From: Streptomyces sp. WM6378
GTDB taxonomy: Bacteria; Actinomycetota; Actinomycetes; Streptomycetales; Streptomycetaceae
Assembly: GCF_001279695.1 (NCBI RefSeq)
Contig: NZ_LGDD01000306.1
Coordinates: 62,001 to 126,000 of the forward strand
Direction: 5' to 3'
Length of the DNA: 64,000 nt
Shown here: positions 15,286 through 22,905 of the stretch, one piece after another
Position numbering within the stretch: position 1 is the first letter of the stretch
How the letters are laid out: the number at the start of each line of letters is the position of its first letter
Notes under the pieces: model-generated
What the model saw: the letters and a program-made list of their open reading frames with translations, nothing else
Database searches by the model: none
What the model was told of the DNA's origin: nothing
Translations under genes and position numbers: made by a program

Positions 15286-16071
15286 GTGAGCTTGAGGATC
15301 GTTGTCTGTGTGAAGTACGTGCCCGACGCCACCGGCGACCGGCACTTCGCCGATGACCTGACCGTCGACCGCGACGACGTCGACGGCCTCCTTTCGGAGC
15401 TCGACGAGTACGCGGTCGAGCAGGCACTGCAGATCGCCGACGAGGCGGACGACGCGGAGATCACCGTGCTGACCGTCGGCCCCGAGGACGCCAAGGACGC
15501 GCTGCGCAAGGCGCTTTCGATGGGCGCCGACAAGGCCGTCCACGTCGAGGACGACGACCTGCACGGCACCGATGTGATCGGCACCTCGCTGGTCCTGGCC
15601 AAGGCCGTCGAGAAGACCGGCTACGACCTGGTCATCTGCGGCATGGCGTCCACCGACGGCACCATGGGTGTCCTGCCGGCGCTGCTCGCGGAGCGCCTCG
15701 GCGTCCCGCAGGTCACGCTGCTCTCCGAGGTCTCCGTCGAGGACGGCACGGTGAAGGGCCGCCGTGACGGCGACACCGCCTCCGAGCAGCTTGAGGCGTC
15801 CCTGCCGGCCGTCGTGTCGGTGACGGACCAGTCGGGCGAGGCCCGCTACCCGTCCTTCAAGGGCATCATGGCCGCCAAGAAGAAGCCGGTGGAGTCCCTG
15901 GACCTGGGCGACCTGGACATCGACGCCGACGAGGTCGGCCTCGAAGGCTCCTGGACCGCGGTGGACTCCGCGGCCCAGCGCCCGGCCCGCACGGCCGGCA
16001 CGATCGTCAAGGACGAGGGCGAGGGCGGCAAGCAGCTCGCAGAGTTCCTGGCGAGCCAGAAGTTCATCTAA
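15286..16071 (+). CDS. etfB: Electron transfer flavoprotein subunit beta
   Basis: A 261-residue protein of normal EtfB length. MSLRIVVCVKYVPDATGD is the N-terminal signature, AVEQALQIADEADDAEITVLTVGP and VICGMASTDGTMGVLPALLAERLGVPQ match the AMP-binding core of EtfB, and YPSFKGIMAAKKKPVESLDLGDLDI is the recognition-loop region. It forms the FAD heterodimer with the downstream EtfA and passes electrons from acyl-CoA dehydrogenases to the respiratory chain. GTG start with AGGAG 8 bases upstream. An unusual 105-base gap separates it from etfA. Confidence 0.96.
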   Translation: MSLRIVVCVKYVPDATGDRHFADDLTVDRDDVDGLLSELDEYAVEQALQIADEADDAEITVLTVGPEDAKDALRKALSMGADKAVHVEDDDLHGTDVIGTSLVLAKAVEKTGYDLVICGMASTDGTMGVLPALLAERLGVPQVTLLSEVSVEDGTVKGRRDGDTASEQLEASLPAVVSVTDQSGEARYPSFKGIMAAKKKPVESLDLGDLDIDADEVGLEGSWTAVDSAAQRPARTAGTIVKDEGEGGKQLAEFLASQKFI

Positions 16072-16176
16072 GTGTTCCGGCGGTCCGGGAACGTTCCGGG
16101 CCGACCCCGCACTTAGGGCTCGCCGAGCCCCTCAACTGCCCGTCTTTTCTTCGCACTTGCAGGAGATTGAAGTCCC

Positions 16177-17139
16177 ATGGCTGAAGTTCTGGTCTACGTC
16201 GACCACGTGGACGGTGCCGTCCGCAAGCCCACCCTTGAGCTGCTGACGCTGGCCCGCCGCATCGGCGAGCCGGTCGCCGTCGCCCTCGGCGCGGGCGCCG
16301 AGAACACCGCCGCCGCGCTCGCCGAGCACGGCGCGGTCAAGGTCCTCACCGCCGACGCCCCCGAGTTCGCCGAGTACCTCGTCGTACCGAAGGTGGACGC
16401 CCTCCAGGCCGCGTACGACGCCGTTTCCCCGGCCGCCGTGCTCGTCCCGTCCTCCGCCGAGGGCAAGGAGATCGCGGCCCGCCTCGCGGTCCGCATCGGC
16501 TCCGGCATCATCACCGACGCCGTCGACCTGGAGGCCGGTGACGAGGGTCCGGTGGCCACGCAGGCCGTGTTCGCCGCCTCCTTCACCACCAAGTCCCGCG
16601 TCTCCAAGGGCACCCCGGTCATCACGGTCAAGCCGAACTCGGCCGCCGTGGAGGCCGCCCCGGCCGCGGGCGCCGTCGAGGCCCTGTCGGTCACCTTCTC
16701 CGCGCTCGCCACCGGCACCAAGGTCACCTCGCGCACCGCGCGCGAGTCGACCGGCCGCCCCGAGCTGACCGAGGCCGCGATCGTGGTCTCCGGCGGCCGC
16801 GGCGTCAACGGCGCCGAGAACTTCGGGATCATCGAGGCCCTCGCCGACTCGCTCGGCGCGGCCGTCGGCGCCTCGCGCGCCGCGGTGGACGCCGGCTGGT
16901 ACCCGCACTCCAACCAGGTCGGCCAGACCGGCAAGTCCGTCTCGCCGCAGCTCTACATCGCCAACGGCATCTCCGGCGCCATCCAGCACCGGGCCGGCAT
17001 GCAGACCTCGAAGACCATCGTGGCCGTCAACAAGGACGCCGAGGCCCCGATCTTCGACCTGGTCGACTACGGCGTGGTCGGCGACCTGTTCCAGGTCGTC
17101 CCGCAGCTGACCGAAGAGGTCAACTCCCGCAAGGGCTGA
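16177..17139 (+). CDS. etfA: Electron transfer flavoprotein subunit alpha
   Basis: A 320-residue protein of full EtfA length. The C-terminal FAD domain is plain: [67 protein letters not shown], then [23 protein letters not shown]. The serine-rich loop and the GISGAIQH segment bind FAD. The N-terminal 190 residues are the variable domain shared with EtfB. An AGGAG box precedes the ATG. It is the last gene before a strong terminator hairpin, so etfB-etfA is one transcript. Confidence 0.96.
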   Translation: MAEVLVYVDHVDGAVRKPTLELLTLARRIGEPVAVALGAGAENTAAALAEHGAVKVLTADAPEFAEYLVVPKVDALQAAYDAVSPAAVLVPSSAEGKEIAARLAVRIGSGIITDAVDLEAGDEGPVATQAVFAASFTTKSRVSKGTPVITVKPNSAAVEAAPAAGAVEALSVTFSALATGTKVTSRTARESTGRPELTEAAIVVSGGRGVNGAENFGIIEALADSLGAAVGASRAAVDAGWYPHSNQVGQTGKSVSPQLYIANGISGAIQHRAGMQTSKTIVAVNKDAEAPIFDLVDYGVVGDLFQVVPQLTEEVNSRKG

Positions 17140-17156
17140 CCTGCGAGTTCTATCCG

Positions 17157-17199
17157 GCCCGGGGGCCGCGTGGTGATCTTCACCGCGCGGCCCCCGGGC
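17157..17199 (+). terminator. Terminator hairpin after etfA
   Basis: A 14-base stem (17157-17170 with 17186-17199, GC-rich CCCGGGGGCCGCG arm) carries an inner GGTGA/TCACC extension around a TCT loop. It begins 18 bases after the etfA stop and is followed by TTTCGG. It is one of the longest perfect stems in the window and is a clear factor-independent terminator of the etf operon. Confidence 0.85.
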
Positions 17200-17213
17200 G
17201 TTTCGGACAACCA

Positions 17214-17275
17214 TTGACGTAGGAGAGGCGGCCTACTAACTTCGCCATACGGATTGTTGATTCCGTTCAGCGGAA
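17214..17275 (+). promoter_or_regulatory. Promoter and TTCCG-N5-CGGAA operator of DUF6986 gene
   Basis: TTGACG (17214-17219) and TAACTT (17237-17242) are 17 bases apart. Downstream of the expected start lies the inverted repeat TTCCG-TTCAG-CGGAA (17261-17275), suitable as a roadblock operator. IclR-type regulators often bind such TTCCG/CGGAA repeats, but no such gene is near, so the assignment is tentative. Confidence 0.5.
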
Positions 17276-17301
17276 AAGTTCGACAGTGTGGAGGGTGCAG
17301 G

Positions 17302-18600
17302 ATGGGTCAGCAGGAGCAGGTGGCAACGAGCCTCGCCGGCGTCGTCAGCGAGGAGATCAGTGCCTCCCTCGTGGCGGTGGACGAGGAGCTCGCCCGCCGA
17401 TACCCGGGCGACCCCGGCACCCGCCAGCCCGTACACACCGTCTACGTACCCGGCGACGTCTTCGACGCGGGCACCATCCGCGCCTGGGGTGACCAGGCGC
17501 TGGCCGCCCTCGACGAGCACGCCCCGGACGCCGCCTCCTTCGCCAAGGTCCTCGGCATCGCCGACGAACTCGCCCAGCCCGTGTACGACCGCGTCCGCGC
17601 CAAGCTCCAGCGCGAGCCCATCGAGGACCTGCGCGTCGACTTCGAGGACGGCTACGGCCCGCGCCCCGACGCCGAGGAGGACGCCGACGCCGCCCGCGCC
17701 GCCCGCCTCATCGCCGAGGCCTTCAAGAACGGCACCGCCGCCCCGTACATGGGCATCCGCATGAAGTGCATGGAAGCCGCCGTCCGCGACCGAGGCATCC
17801 GCACCACCGACGTCTTCCTCACCACGCTGATGCGGCACGGCGGCCTGCCCGAGGGCCTCGTGCTCACGCTGCCGAAGGTGACCTATCCCGAGCAGGTCAC
17901 GGCCTTCGTACGGCTGCTCAGCGCCTTCGAGAAGGCGCACGGCCTGCCCGAGGGCCGGCTCGGCTTCGAGATCCAGATCGAGACCAGCCAGTCCATCCTG
18001 GCCGCCGACGGCACCGCCGCCGTCGCCAAGATGATCGACGCCGCCCAGGGCCGTGCCACCGGCCTGCACTACGGCACCTTCGACTACAGCGCCTGCGTCG
18101 GCGTCTCCGCCGCCTACCAGGCCAGCGACCACCCCGCCGCCGACCACGCCAAGGCCGTCATGCAGGTCGCCGCCGCGGGCACCGGCGTACGCGTCTCGGA
18201 CGGCTCGACCAACGTGCTGCCCATCGGCTCGACCGCGCACGTCCACGAGGCCTGGCGCCTGCACTACGGCCTCACCCGCCGCGCCCTGGCCCGCGCCTAC
18301 TACCAGGGCTGGGACATGCACCCCGGCCACATGCCGACCCGTTACGCGGCCGTGTACGCCTTCTACCGCGAGGGCCTGGAGCAGGCCGCCGGACGCCTCG
18401 CCGCGTACGTCGCCAAGACCGCGGGCGACGTCATGGACGAGCCCGCCACCGCCAAGGCGCTCAGCGGCTACCTGCTGCGCGGCCTGGACTGCGGGGCCCT
18501 CGACAACGCCGAGGTGGCCCGCCTGACCGGCCTGACCCGCGCCGACCTCGACGCGTTCGCCTCGCCCCGCCGCGGCACCCTCACCGTCACCGCCCCGTAG
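17302..18600 (+). CDS. DUF6986 family aldolase/citrate-lyase-like protein
   Basis: A 432-residue protein. DLRVDFEDGYGPRPDAEEDADA (about residues 110-130) resembles the Asp-containing metal loop of HpcH/HpaI aldolases and malate synthase/citrate lyase beta; GFEIQIETSQSILAADG holds the conserved I-E-T metal glutamate; and GLHYGTFDYSACVGVSA fits the substrate loop. A (beta/alpha)8 barrel of the PEP-enolate superfamily is expected. Substrate is unknown. The ATG at MGQQEQVA has a GGAGGG box 6 bases upstream. Its own promoter lies after the etf terminator, so it is regulated separately. Confidence 0.82.
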   Translation: MGQQEQVATSLAGVVSEEISASLVAVDEELARRYPGDPGTRQPVHTVYVPGDVFDAGTIRAWGDQALAALDEHAPDAASFAKVLGIADELAQPVYDRVRAKLQREPIEDLRVDFEDGYGPRPDAEEDADAARAARLIAEAFKNGTAAPYMGIRMKCMEAAVRDRGIRTTDVFLTTLMRHGGLPEGLVLTLPKVTYPEQVTAFVRLLSAFEKAHGLPEGRLGFEIQIETSQSILAADGTAAVAKMIDAAQGRATGLHYGTFDYSACVGVSAAYQASDHPAADHAKAVMQVAAAGTGVRVSDGSTNVLPIGSTAHVHEAWRLHYGLTRRALARAYYQGWDMHPGHMPTRYAAVYAFYREGLEQAAGRLAAYVAKTAGDVMDEPATAKALSGYLLRGLDCGALDNAEVARLTGLTRADLDAFASPRRGTLTVTAP

Positions 18601-18633
18601 CACAGCCGGGACCGGACGGGCCCCGAGGACTGT

Positions 18634-18693
18634 CACCGCTGCCCCGTACTCTGTACGCGACCACAACCGCCACAGAGGGACGGGGCAGCGGTG
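18634..18693. terminator. Long hairpin downstream of DUF6986 gene
   Basis: A 14-base stem (CACCGCTGCCCCGT 18634-18647 with its complement 18680-18693) contains an inner CTCTGT/ACAGAG stem (18649-18654 with 18672-18677). It starts 33 bases past the stop codon. It probably ends DUF6986 transcription; a role as part of the left end of the nearby IS element is less likely. Confidence 0.6.
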
Positions 18694-18799
18694 TGTCTAC
18701 CCCCGATCTTGGCCAGCGCTCGCCCTCTAGGGCGGGGTGAAGGCCATTCTTGGCCTGGAGGCGCGGAGCGCCGGAGTGCTCTGTCCCCGGTGTGACGGG

Positions 18800-19045
18800 T
18801 CAGACGGGGCGCTGCTGGTTTCCGATGTACCGCTGGCGGACGTGGTCCTGTTCGCCGTTGAACTGTTTCAGCTCGGCCTCGGAGTCGGCGCAGACATCCC
18901 GCATGATCTCTTCGGTGCGGGTCAGCATGGCGTCGGTGAACGCCTCCCGCCGGTACTTAGTGACAAAAACCAAGTGAACGTGCAGGTTGTAGACAACATG
19001 GCGACCGGTTCTGACATCGGGATGAGGGTTCCAGCGCGGTGACAT
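18800..19045 (-). pseudogene. tnpA (IS200/IS605 Y1 transposase) with internal in-frame deletion
   Basis: The 81-codon frame starts like a full TnpA: RHVVYNLHVHLVFVTKYRRE, then AELKQFNGEQDHV. In the family, DHV is followed by a second His in the HUH motif (DHVHLL...) and some 55-60 further residues before the catalytic Tyr helix (YIENQ...RP). Here DHV runs directly into RQRYIGNQQRPV. An in-frame deletion has removed the second HUH histidine and the fold core but kept the Tyr helix and stop. Full members are about 135-140 residues. The protein should be inactive, so the element depends on outside TnpA. Confidence 0.75.
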
Positions 19046-19068
19046 AGACCATTGCTAGGTTCTCGATC

Positions 19069-20349
19069 GTGAGTCAAGACACCCTGGCCAGCCAGCAGTT
19101 CGGGCACCGTGCCCGGCTTGCACTGTCGCCTGCCGGGGTTCGCGCGGCGGATGATCAGGCGCACGCGGCCCGCACGATGTGGAACCTGCTGCACGCGTGG
19201 TGGCGGATGATGCCGCAGGAAATGCGGACTCTTGCGAACGCGGACGCCGCGATCCGCCAGGCCCGCGAGGACATCGACTTCCTTGCTGTCCTGCCCGCTC
19301 AGGCCGCGCAAGGGGTGCTCAAGGCGTACTTCCGGGCGTGGAAGAACTGCTGGGAGGGCCGCGCCGACGCCCCGAACTTCAAGGGCCGCCTCCGCACGGT
19401 GATGTCCGTGGACATCCCGCAGGGCCGGGACCTGAACATCGTCCGTGTGCACCGCCGCTGGGGGCAGGTCAACATTCCCAAGGCGGGCCGGGTCCGCTTC
19501 CGGTGGACCAAAGGCCTTCCGGTCGGCAAGCGTGCCAATACGGAGAACCGGATCACCGGGGCGCGCCTGGTCAGGGACGCGCTCGGCTGGCACGTCGCCT
19601 TCCGTGTTCAGACCCTGGAGGTCAAGCCGAAGCCTCACCAGGAGCCGGACGTCGGCATCGACGTCGGCGTCATCGTGCCCATAGCCCTCTCGGACGGCGA
19701 AACGTACGAGCATGGCGAATGTGTGACCGGCAAGGAGAAGGCCAGGCTTCTGCACCTGGAGCAGCGCGCCGCGCGGCGTAAGCAGCACCGCAAGTCCGGC
19801 GAGCGCACCAGCCGCCGACTGCACCGCACCTACGACCAGATCGCAGGACTGCGCGCGAAAGCCAAGCGCCGGGCCCTGGACTGGCAGCACCAGACGACCA
19901 CCGCCATCGCCCGCACATACGGCACCGTCGTGGTCGAAGCGCTCACCATCACGAACATGGTCAAGTCGGCCAGGGGAACCATCGAGGAGCCGGGGAAGAA
20001 CGTCGCCCGGAAGTCCGGGCTGAACCGCTCCATCAGCGGGGAGGCATGGGGCCGCACGGTCACCATGCTGACGTACAAGACCGCCCAGCATGGCGGCACC
20101 CTGCACAAGGTCCCCGCCCCCGGTACCTCACAGCGCTGCTCAGCGTGTGGCTTCACCACGCCTGGCAGCCGGGAGTCCCAGGCCGTGTTCGTGTGCAAGA
20201 ACCCGGGCTGCGGCTGGTCGGGCAACGCCGACCACAACGCGGCCCGGAACGTCTTGCACCTGTACCGGATGGGCCTCGCGCTCATCCCGGCTGCCGGGAG
20301 GGCAGTCGTCAGGCGTGCCAAGCGCGTCAAGCCCGCTGCCGCGAGGTAA
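19069..20349 (+). CDS. tnpB: TnpB RNA-guided endonuclease (IS605 family)
   Basis: A 426-residue TnpB. RuvC I is VGIDVGV with Asp198; RuvC II is VVVEALTITNM with Glu290; the zinc finger is RCSACGF (Cys357, Cys360) and VCKNPGCGW (Cys376, Cys381); RuvC III is NADHNAARN with Asp388. All catalytic and zinc residues of the family are present. The N-terminal half is the helical REC/WED region with conserved FKGRLR. TnpB is an ancestor of Cas12 that cuts DNA using an RNA made from the element's right end. GTG start, divergent from the broken tnpA. Codon use matches the host. Confidence 0.92.
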   Translation: MSQDTLASQQFGHRARLALSPAGVRAADDQAHAARTMWNLLHAWWRMMPQEMRTLANADAAIRQAREDIDFLAVLPAQAAQGVLKAYFRAWKNCWEGRADAPNFKGRLRTVMSVDIPQGRDLNIVRVHRRWGQVNIPKAGRVRFRWTKGLPVGKRANTENRITGARLVRDALGWHVAFRVQTLEVKPKPHQEPDVGIDVGVIVPIALSDGETYEHGECVTGKEKARLLHLEQRAARRKQHRKSGERTSRRLHRTYDQIAGLRAKAKRRALDWQHQTTTAIARTYGTVVVEALTITNMVKSARGTIEEPGKNVARKSGLNRSISGEAWGRTVTMLTYKTAQHGGTLHKVPAPGTSQRCSACGFTTPGSRESQAVFVCKNPGCGWSGNADHNAARNVLHLYRMGLALIPAAGRAVVRRAKRVKPAAAR

Positions 20350-20405
20350 GCAGGAATCTCCAGGCCTCAGCCGGGAGAGCACTTCAAGTCACCGTCGTCT
20401 ACCTC
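20250..20405 (+). ncRNA. Predicted omega-RNA (TnpB guide RNA) spanning the right end
   Basis: In this family the guide RNA overlaps the 3' end of tnpB and reads through the right end of the element, so its last 16-20 bases come from flanking DNA. Here the scaffold would include the TCTCC-loop-GGAGA hairpin at 20357-20377 and end near CACTTCAA; the guide would begin at about 20388 (GTCACCGTCGTCTACCTC). Limits are inferred from family architecture only. Confidence 0.4.
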
Positions 20406-20453
20406 AAGGGCGGCGACAACGACCAGCCGGTGCCGGGCCTGAAGACCTGCTGA
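20388..20453 (+). pseudogene. 3' remnant of an unknown gene next to the IS right end
   Basis: Directly after the presumed right end the sequence reads VTVVYLKGGDNDQPVPGLKT then Cys and TGA, with pure streptomycete codon use. No matching 5' part lies on the other side of the element, where the intact DUF6986 gene ends at 18600. It looks like the tail of a gene lost by IS-mediated deletion. The parent family is not recognised. Confidence 0.45.
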
Positions 20454-20490
20454 ACCGAGCCGACCGGTGCCGGGCTTCAAGACCTGCTGA
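20427..20490 (+). repeat. Imperfect 27-base direct repeat (two copies)
   Basis: Copies at 20427-20453 and 20464-20490 differ at two positions. Both start CCGGTGCCGGGC and end AAGACCTGCTGA, so each encodes a PVPG(L/F)KTC-stop tail. The offset is 37 bases. It seems to be a local duplication of the end of the lost gene. Confidence 0.7.
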
Positions 20491-20518
20491 CGCTCAGCGG
20501 GACGTGCCGATCCGCGCG

Positions 20519-21556
20519 CTACGCGTCCGCGGGCGGCGGGATCTCGCCCGAGCCGCGCTGGATCAGCACGGTGGGCAGTTCGACGCGGGTGGGCGTCTCG
20601 TCGGCGCCGTCCAGACGCCGGAAGAGCAGCTCCGCCGCCGTGCGGCCGAGGGTGGCGGCGTCCTGCGAGATCACCGTGATGCCGAGCAGGTCGGCCAGTT
20701 CGATGTCGTCGAAGCCGACCAGGGCCACCGGGCGCTCGCGGCCCGCCAGGACCCGTACCGCCGTGACCGTCACTCGGTTGTTGCCCGCGAACAGCGCGGT
20801 GACCGCGTCCGGCCCGGTCAGCATCGACTCGGCCGCCGCGCGCACCCGCTCGGGGGAGGTCGAGCCCAGCGACACCCAGGCGTCGTCGACCGGCAGCTCC
20901 GAGTCCGCCATCGCCGCGTGGTAGCCGCGCAGTCGCTCGGTGGCCGTGTGGATGCGGGGCTGGTCGCCGATGAAGCCGATCCGCCGGTGACCCCGCGCGA
21001 TGAGGTGGGCCACGCCCGCGCGGGCACCGCCGAAGCTGTCGGACAGGACCACATCGGCGTCGATCCGCCCGGCCGGGCGGTCCACGAACACCGTCGCCAC
21101 GCCCGCCTTTATCTCCGGTTCGAGATAGCGGTGGTCGGACCCGGCGGGGATCACGATGAGGCCGTCGACCCGGCGGGCACAGAACGCGAGGACCAGCTCC
21201 TGCTCGCGGTCCGCGTCCTCGGCGCTGGAACCGTTGATGAGCAGCGCCCCGTGCTCCCGCGCGACCTCCTCGACGGCCCGGCTGAGCGGCCCGTAGAACG
21301 GGTCGGCGAGGTCTTCGAGGACCAGGCCGATCGACGCGGTGCGGCCCTTGCGCAGCACCCGCGCACTGTCGTTGCGGCGAAAGCCCAGCGCCTCGATGGC
21401 CTCCTGCACCCGCCGCTCGGTGTCCGGGGTCACCCCGGGCTCACCGTTGACCACCCGGGACACCGTCTTGAGGCCGACACCGGCGCGCGCGGCGACATCC
21501 TTCATCGTCGGACGGTTGCCGTAGCGGGGCTCGTGGTGGCGGGCGTTCTCGGCCAC
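20519..21556 (-). CDS. LacI-family transcriptional regulator
   Basis: A 345-residue repressor. The N-terminal HTH is TMKDVAARAGVGLKTVSRVVNGEPGVTPDT, with the hinge helix in RRNDSARVLRKGRT, followed by the periplasmic-binding-protein-like sugar domain (IGLVLEDLADPFYGPLSRAVEE to DDIELADLL). The GTG start (VAENARHHEPRYGNR) has an AGGAC box 8-9 bases ahead. The gene is divergent from a ROK sugar kinase and close to an ABC sugar importer, which are probable targets. A perfect 12-base palindrome typical of LacI operators lies in the divergent gap. Confidence 0.93.
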   Translation of the reverse strand: MAENARHHEPRYGNRPTMKDVAARAGVGLKTVSRVVNGEPGVTPDTERRVQEAIEALGFRRNDSARVLRKGRTASIGLVLEDLADPFYGPLSRAVEEVAREHGALLINGSSAEDADREQELVLAFCARRVDGLIVIPAGSDHRYLEPEIKAGVATVFVDRPAGRIDADVVLSDSFGGARAGVAHLIARGHRRIGFIGDQPRIHTATERLRGYHAAMADSELPVDDAWVSLGSTSPERVRAAAESMLTGPDAVTALFAGNNRVTVTAVRVLAGRERPVALVGFDDIELADLLGITVISQDAATLGRTAAELLFRRLDGADETPTRVELPTVLIQRGSGEIPPPADA

Positions 21557-21639
21557 AGTGCGCTGTCCTGTCGTCGTCGGGAGCCGTCCGGCGCGGTCGA
21601 GTGCCATAACGGTGCGTGTGGCGTCGAGCATAGGCCCTG

Positions 21640-21651
21640 GACAACGTTGTC
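21640..21651. promoter_or_regulatory. LacI-type operator GACAACGTTGTC
   Basis: A perfect 12-base palindrome with the central CG step usual in LacI-family operators. It lies 84 bases upstream of the LacI gene start and 65 bases upstream of the ROK kinase start, in the divergent promoter region. Binding by the adjacent LacI protein is inferred. Confidence 0.65.
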
Positions 21652-21715
21652 ACATGCGTGGAGACTCTCATCTTGACCTGCTGTTACCCGGCCTTCACCA
21701 GGAGATCCGACCTCG

Positions 21716-22669
21716 ATGCACACCGACCTCGTGGCCGCGCTCGACATCGGCGGCACCAAGATCGCCGGAGCCCTGGTGGACGCCGCCGGACGGCTGCTCG
21801 TCCGCGCCCAGCGGCCGACTCCCGCCCATGAGGACGGCGACACGGTGATGCGCGCGGCCGAGGCGGTCCTCGCCGAGCTGACCGGATCCCCGCTGTGGGA
21901 GCGTACGGGCGCGGTCGGCATCGGCAGCGCCGGGCCCGTGGACGCCTCGGCCGGCACGGTCAGCCCCGTCAACATCCCCGGCTGGCGCGGCTTTCCGCTG
22001 GTCGAGCGGGTGCGCGCGGTCACCGGCGGCCTCGACGTCGAGCTCGTCGGCGACGGCGTCGCGATGGCCGCCGCCGAACACTGGCTCGGCGCCGCCCGCG
22101 GCCATGACAACGCACTGTGCATGGTCGTGTCGACCGGCGTCGGCGGCGGCCTCGTTCTCGGCGGCAAACTGCACCCCGGCCCCACCGGCAACGCGGGCCA
22201 CATCGGCCACATCTGCGTCGACCTCGACGGCGACGCCTGCCCGTGCGGTGCGCGCGGCTGTGTGGAACGGATCGCCAGCGGCCCCAACATCGCCCGCCGG
22301 GCCCTGGAGAACGGCTGGCGCCCCGGCCCCGACGGCGACGCCTCGGCCGCCGCCGTCGCCGCAGCCGCCCGGACCGGCGACCCCGTCGCCGCCTCCTCCT
22401 TCGAGCGTGCCGCCCAGGCGCTGGCGGCCGGCATCGCCGCGACCGCGACGCTGGTCGAGATCGACATCGCGGTGATAGGCGGGGGAGTGGCCGGCGCGGG
22501 CGACGTCCTCTTCACCCCGCTGCGCCGGGCCCTGCGCGACTACGCCACGCTCTCCTTCGTCCAGCGCCTCACTGTCGCGCCCGCGCTGATGGGTACGGAC
22601 GCGGGTCTGGTGGGGGCGGCCGCGGCCGCCTCGGCGCGGCGGTCGGACGAGGCGGCGTTGCTGAAGTAA
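21716..22669 (+). CDS. ROK-family sugar kinase (glucokinase-like)
   Basis: A 317-residue ROK protein without an N-terminal HTH, so an enzyme and not a repressor. The ATP phosphate loop is ALDIGGTKIAGALVD (residues 8-22). NAGHIGHICVDLDGDACPCGARGCVERIASG holds the sugar-binding His and the ROK zinc motif CPCGxxGC. AVIGGGVAGAGD is the adenosine-binding segment. It would phosphorylate the sugar released from the cluster. AGGAG lies 11 bases before the ATG. A weak 7-base hairpin (22702-22708 with 22725-22731) follows the gene. Confidence 0.92.
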   Translation: MHTDLVAALDIGGTKIAGALVDAAGRLLVRAQRPTPAHEDGDTVMRAAEAVLAELTGSPLWERTGAVGIGSAGPVDASAGTVSPVNIPGWRGFPLVERVRAVTGGLDVELVGDGVAMAAAEHWLGAARGHDNALCMVVSTGVGGGLVLGGKLHPGPTGNAGHIGHICVDLDGDACPCGARGCVERIASGPNIARRALENGWRPGPDGDASAAAVAAAARTGDPVAASSFERAAQALAAGIAATATLVEIDIAVIGGGVAGAGDVLFTPLRRALRDYATLSFVQRLTVAPALMGTDAGLVGAAAAASARRSDEAALLK

Positions 22670-22827
22670 CTGCTCCGACGTCTTTGCCCACGGAGTCAAA
22701 AAGGGGCAAGGTAGGACGACTTCATGCCCCTGCCAACCACCCGCCAGTGACGAGCGTTTCCGGTAGGGCTTGTTGGAGTCTGTTGGATGAGAAGCGGTAA
22801 CGGTTGCTCGGCTTTGCGTCAAAACCC

Positions 22828-22856
22828 TTGACGACGCCCTGACTTGGGGGTGTGAT
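22828..22856 (+). promoter_or_regulatory. Candidate promoter of the first ABC sugar operon
   Basis: TTGACG (22828-22833) is followed after 17 bases by TGTGAT (22851-22856), an imperfect -10 box. The lipoprotein gene starts about 50 bases downstream with a strong ribosome site. No clear copy of the GACAACGTTGTC operator is visible here; a loose GGTAACGGTT element lies at 22797-22806. Confidence 0.4.
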
Positions 22857-22905
22857 CCAAGCCTCGCGTTTGGTTGTGTTGGGTTGCACCCCGGAGGAGG
22901 GGGAC

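Larger units (their letters stand above)
18700..20387 (+). mobile_element. IS200/IS605-type element with decayed tnpA and intact-looking tnpB
   Basis: The element carries a minus-strand tnpA remnant and a divergent plus-strand tnpB with a 23-base gap, the IS605-like layout. The left side has three consecutive small hairpins (CGCCCT-CT-AGGGCG 18721-18734, AGGCCA-TTCT-TGGCCT 18741-18756, GGCGC-GGA-GCGCC 18760-18772), as expected for subterminal structures. The right end lies in GGGAGAGCACTTCAA near 20387, after a small TCTCC/GGAGA hairpin. No target duplication or terminal inverted repeats are seen, in line with this family. Boundaries are estimates. Confidence 0.7.

Noticed and set aside
18800..19045. 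tnpA as a naturally short active transposase
   Set aside because: The DHV motif lacks the second histidine needed for metal binding, so single-strand cleavage should be impossible.
20427..20490. 27-base repeats as target-site duplication or attachment sites
   Set aside because: Both copies are on the same side of the element, IS200/IS605 insertion makes no duplication, and the repeats encode the same protein tail.
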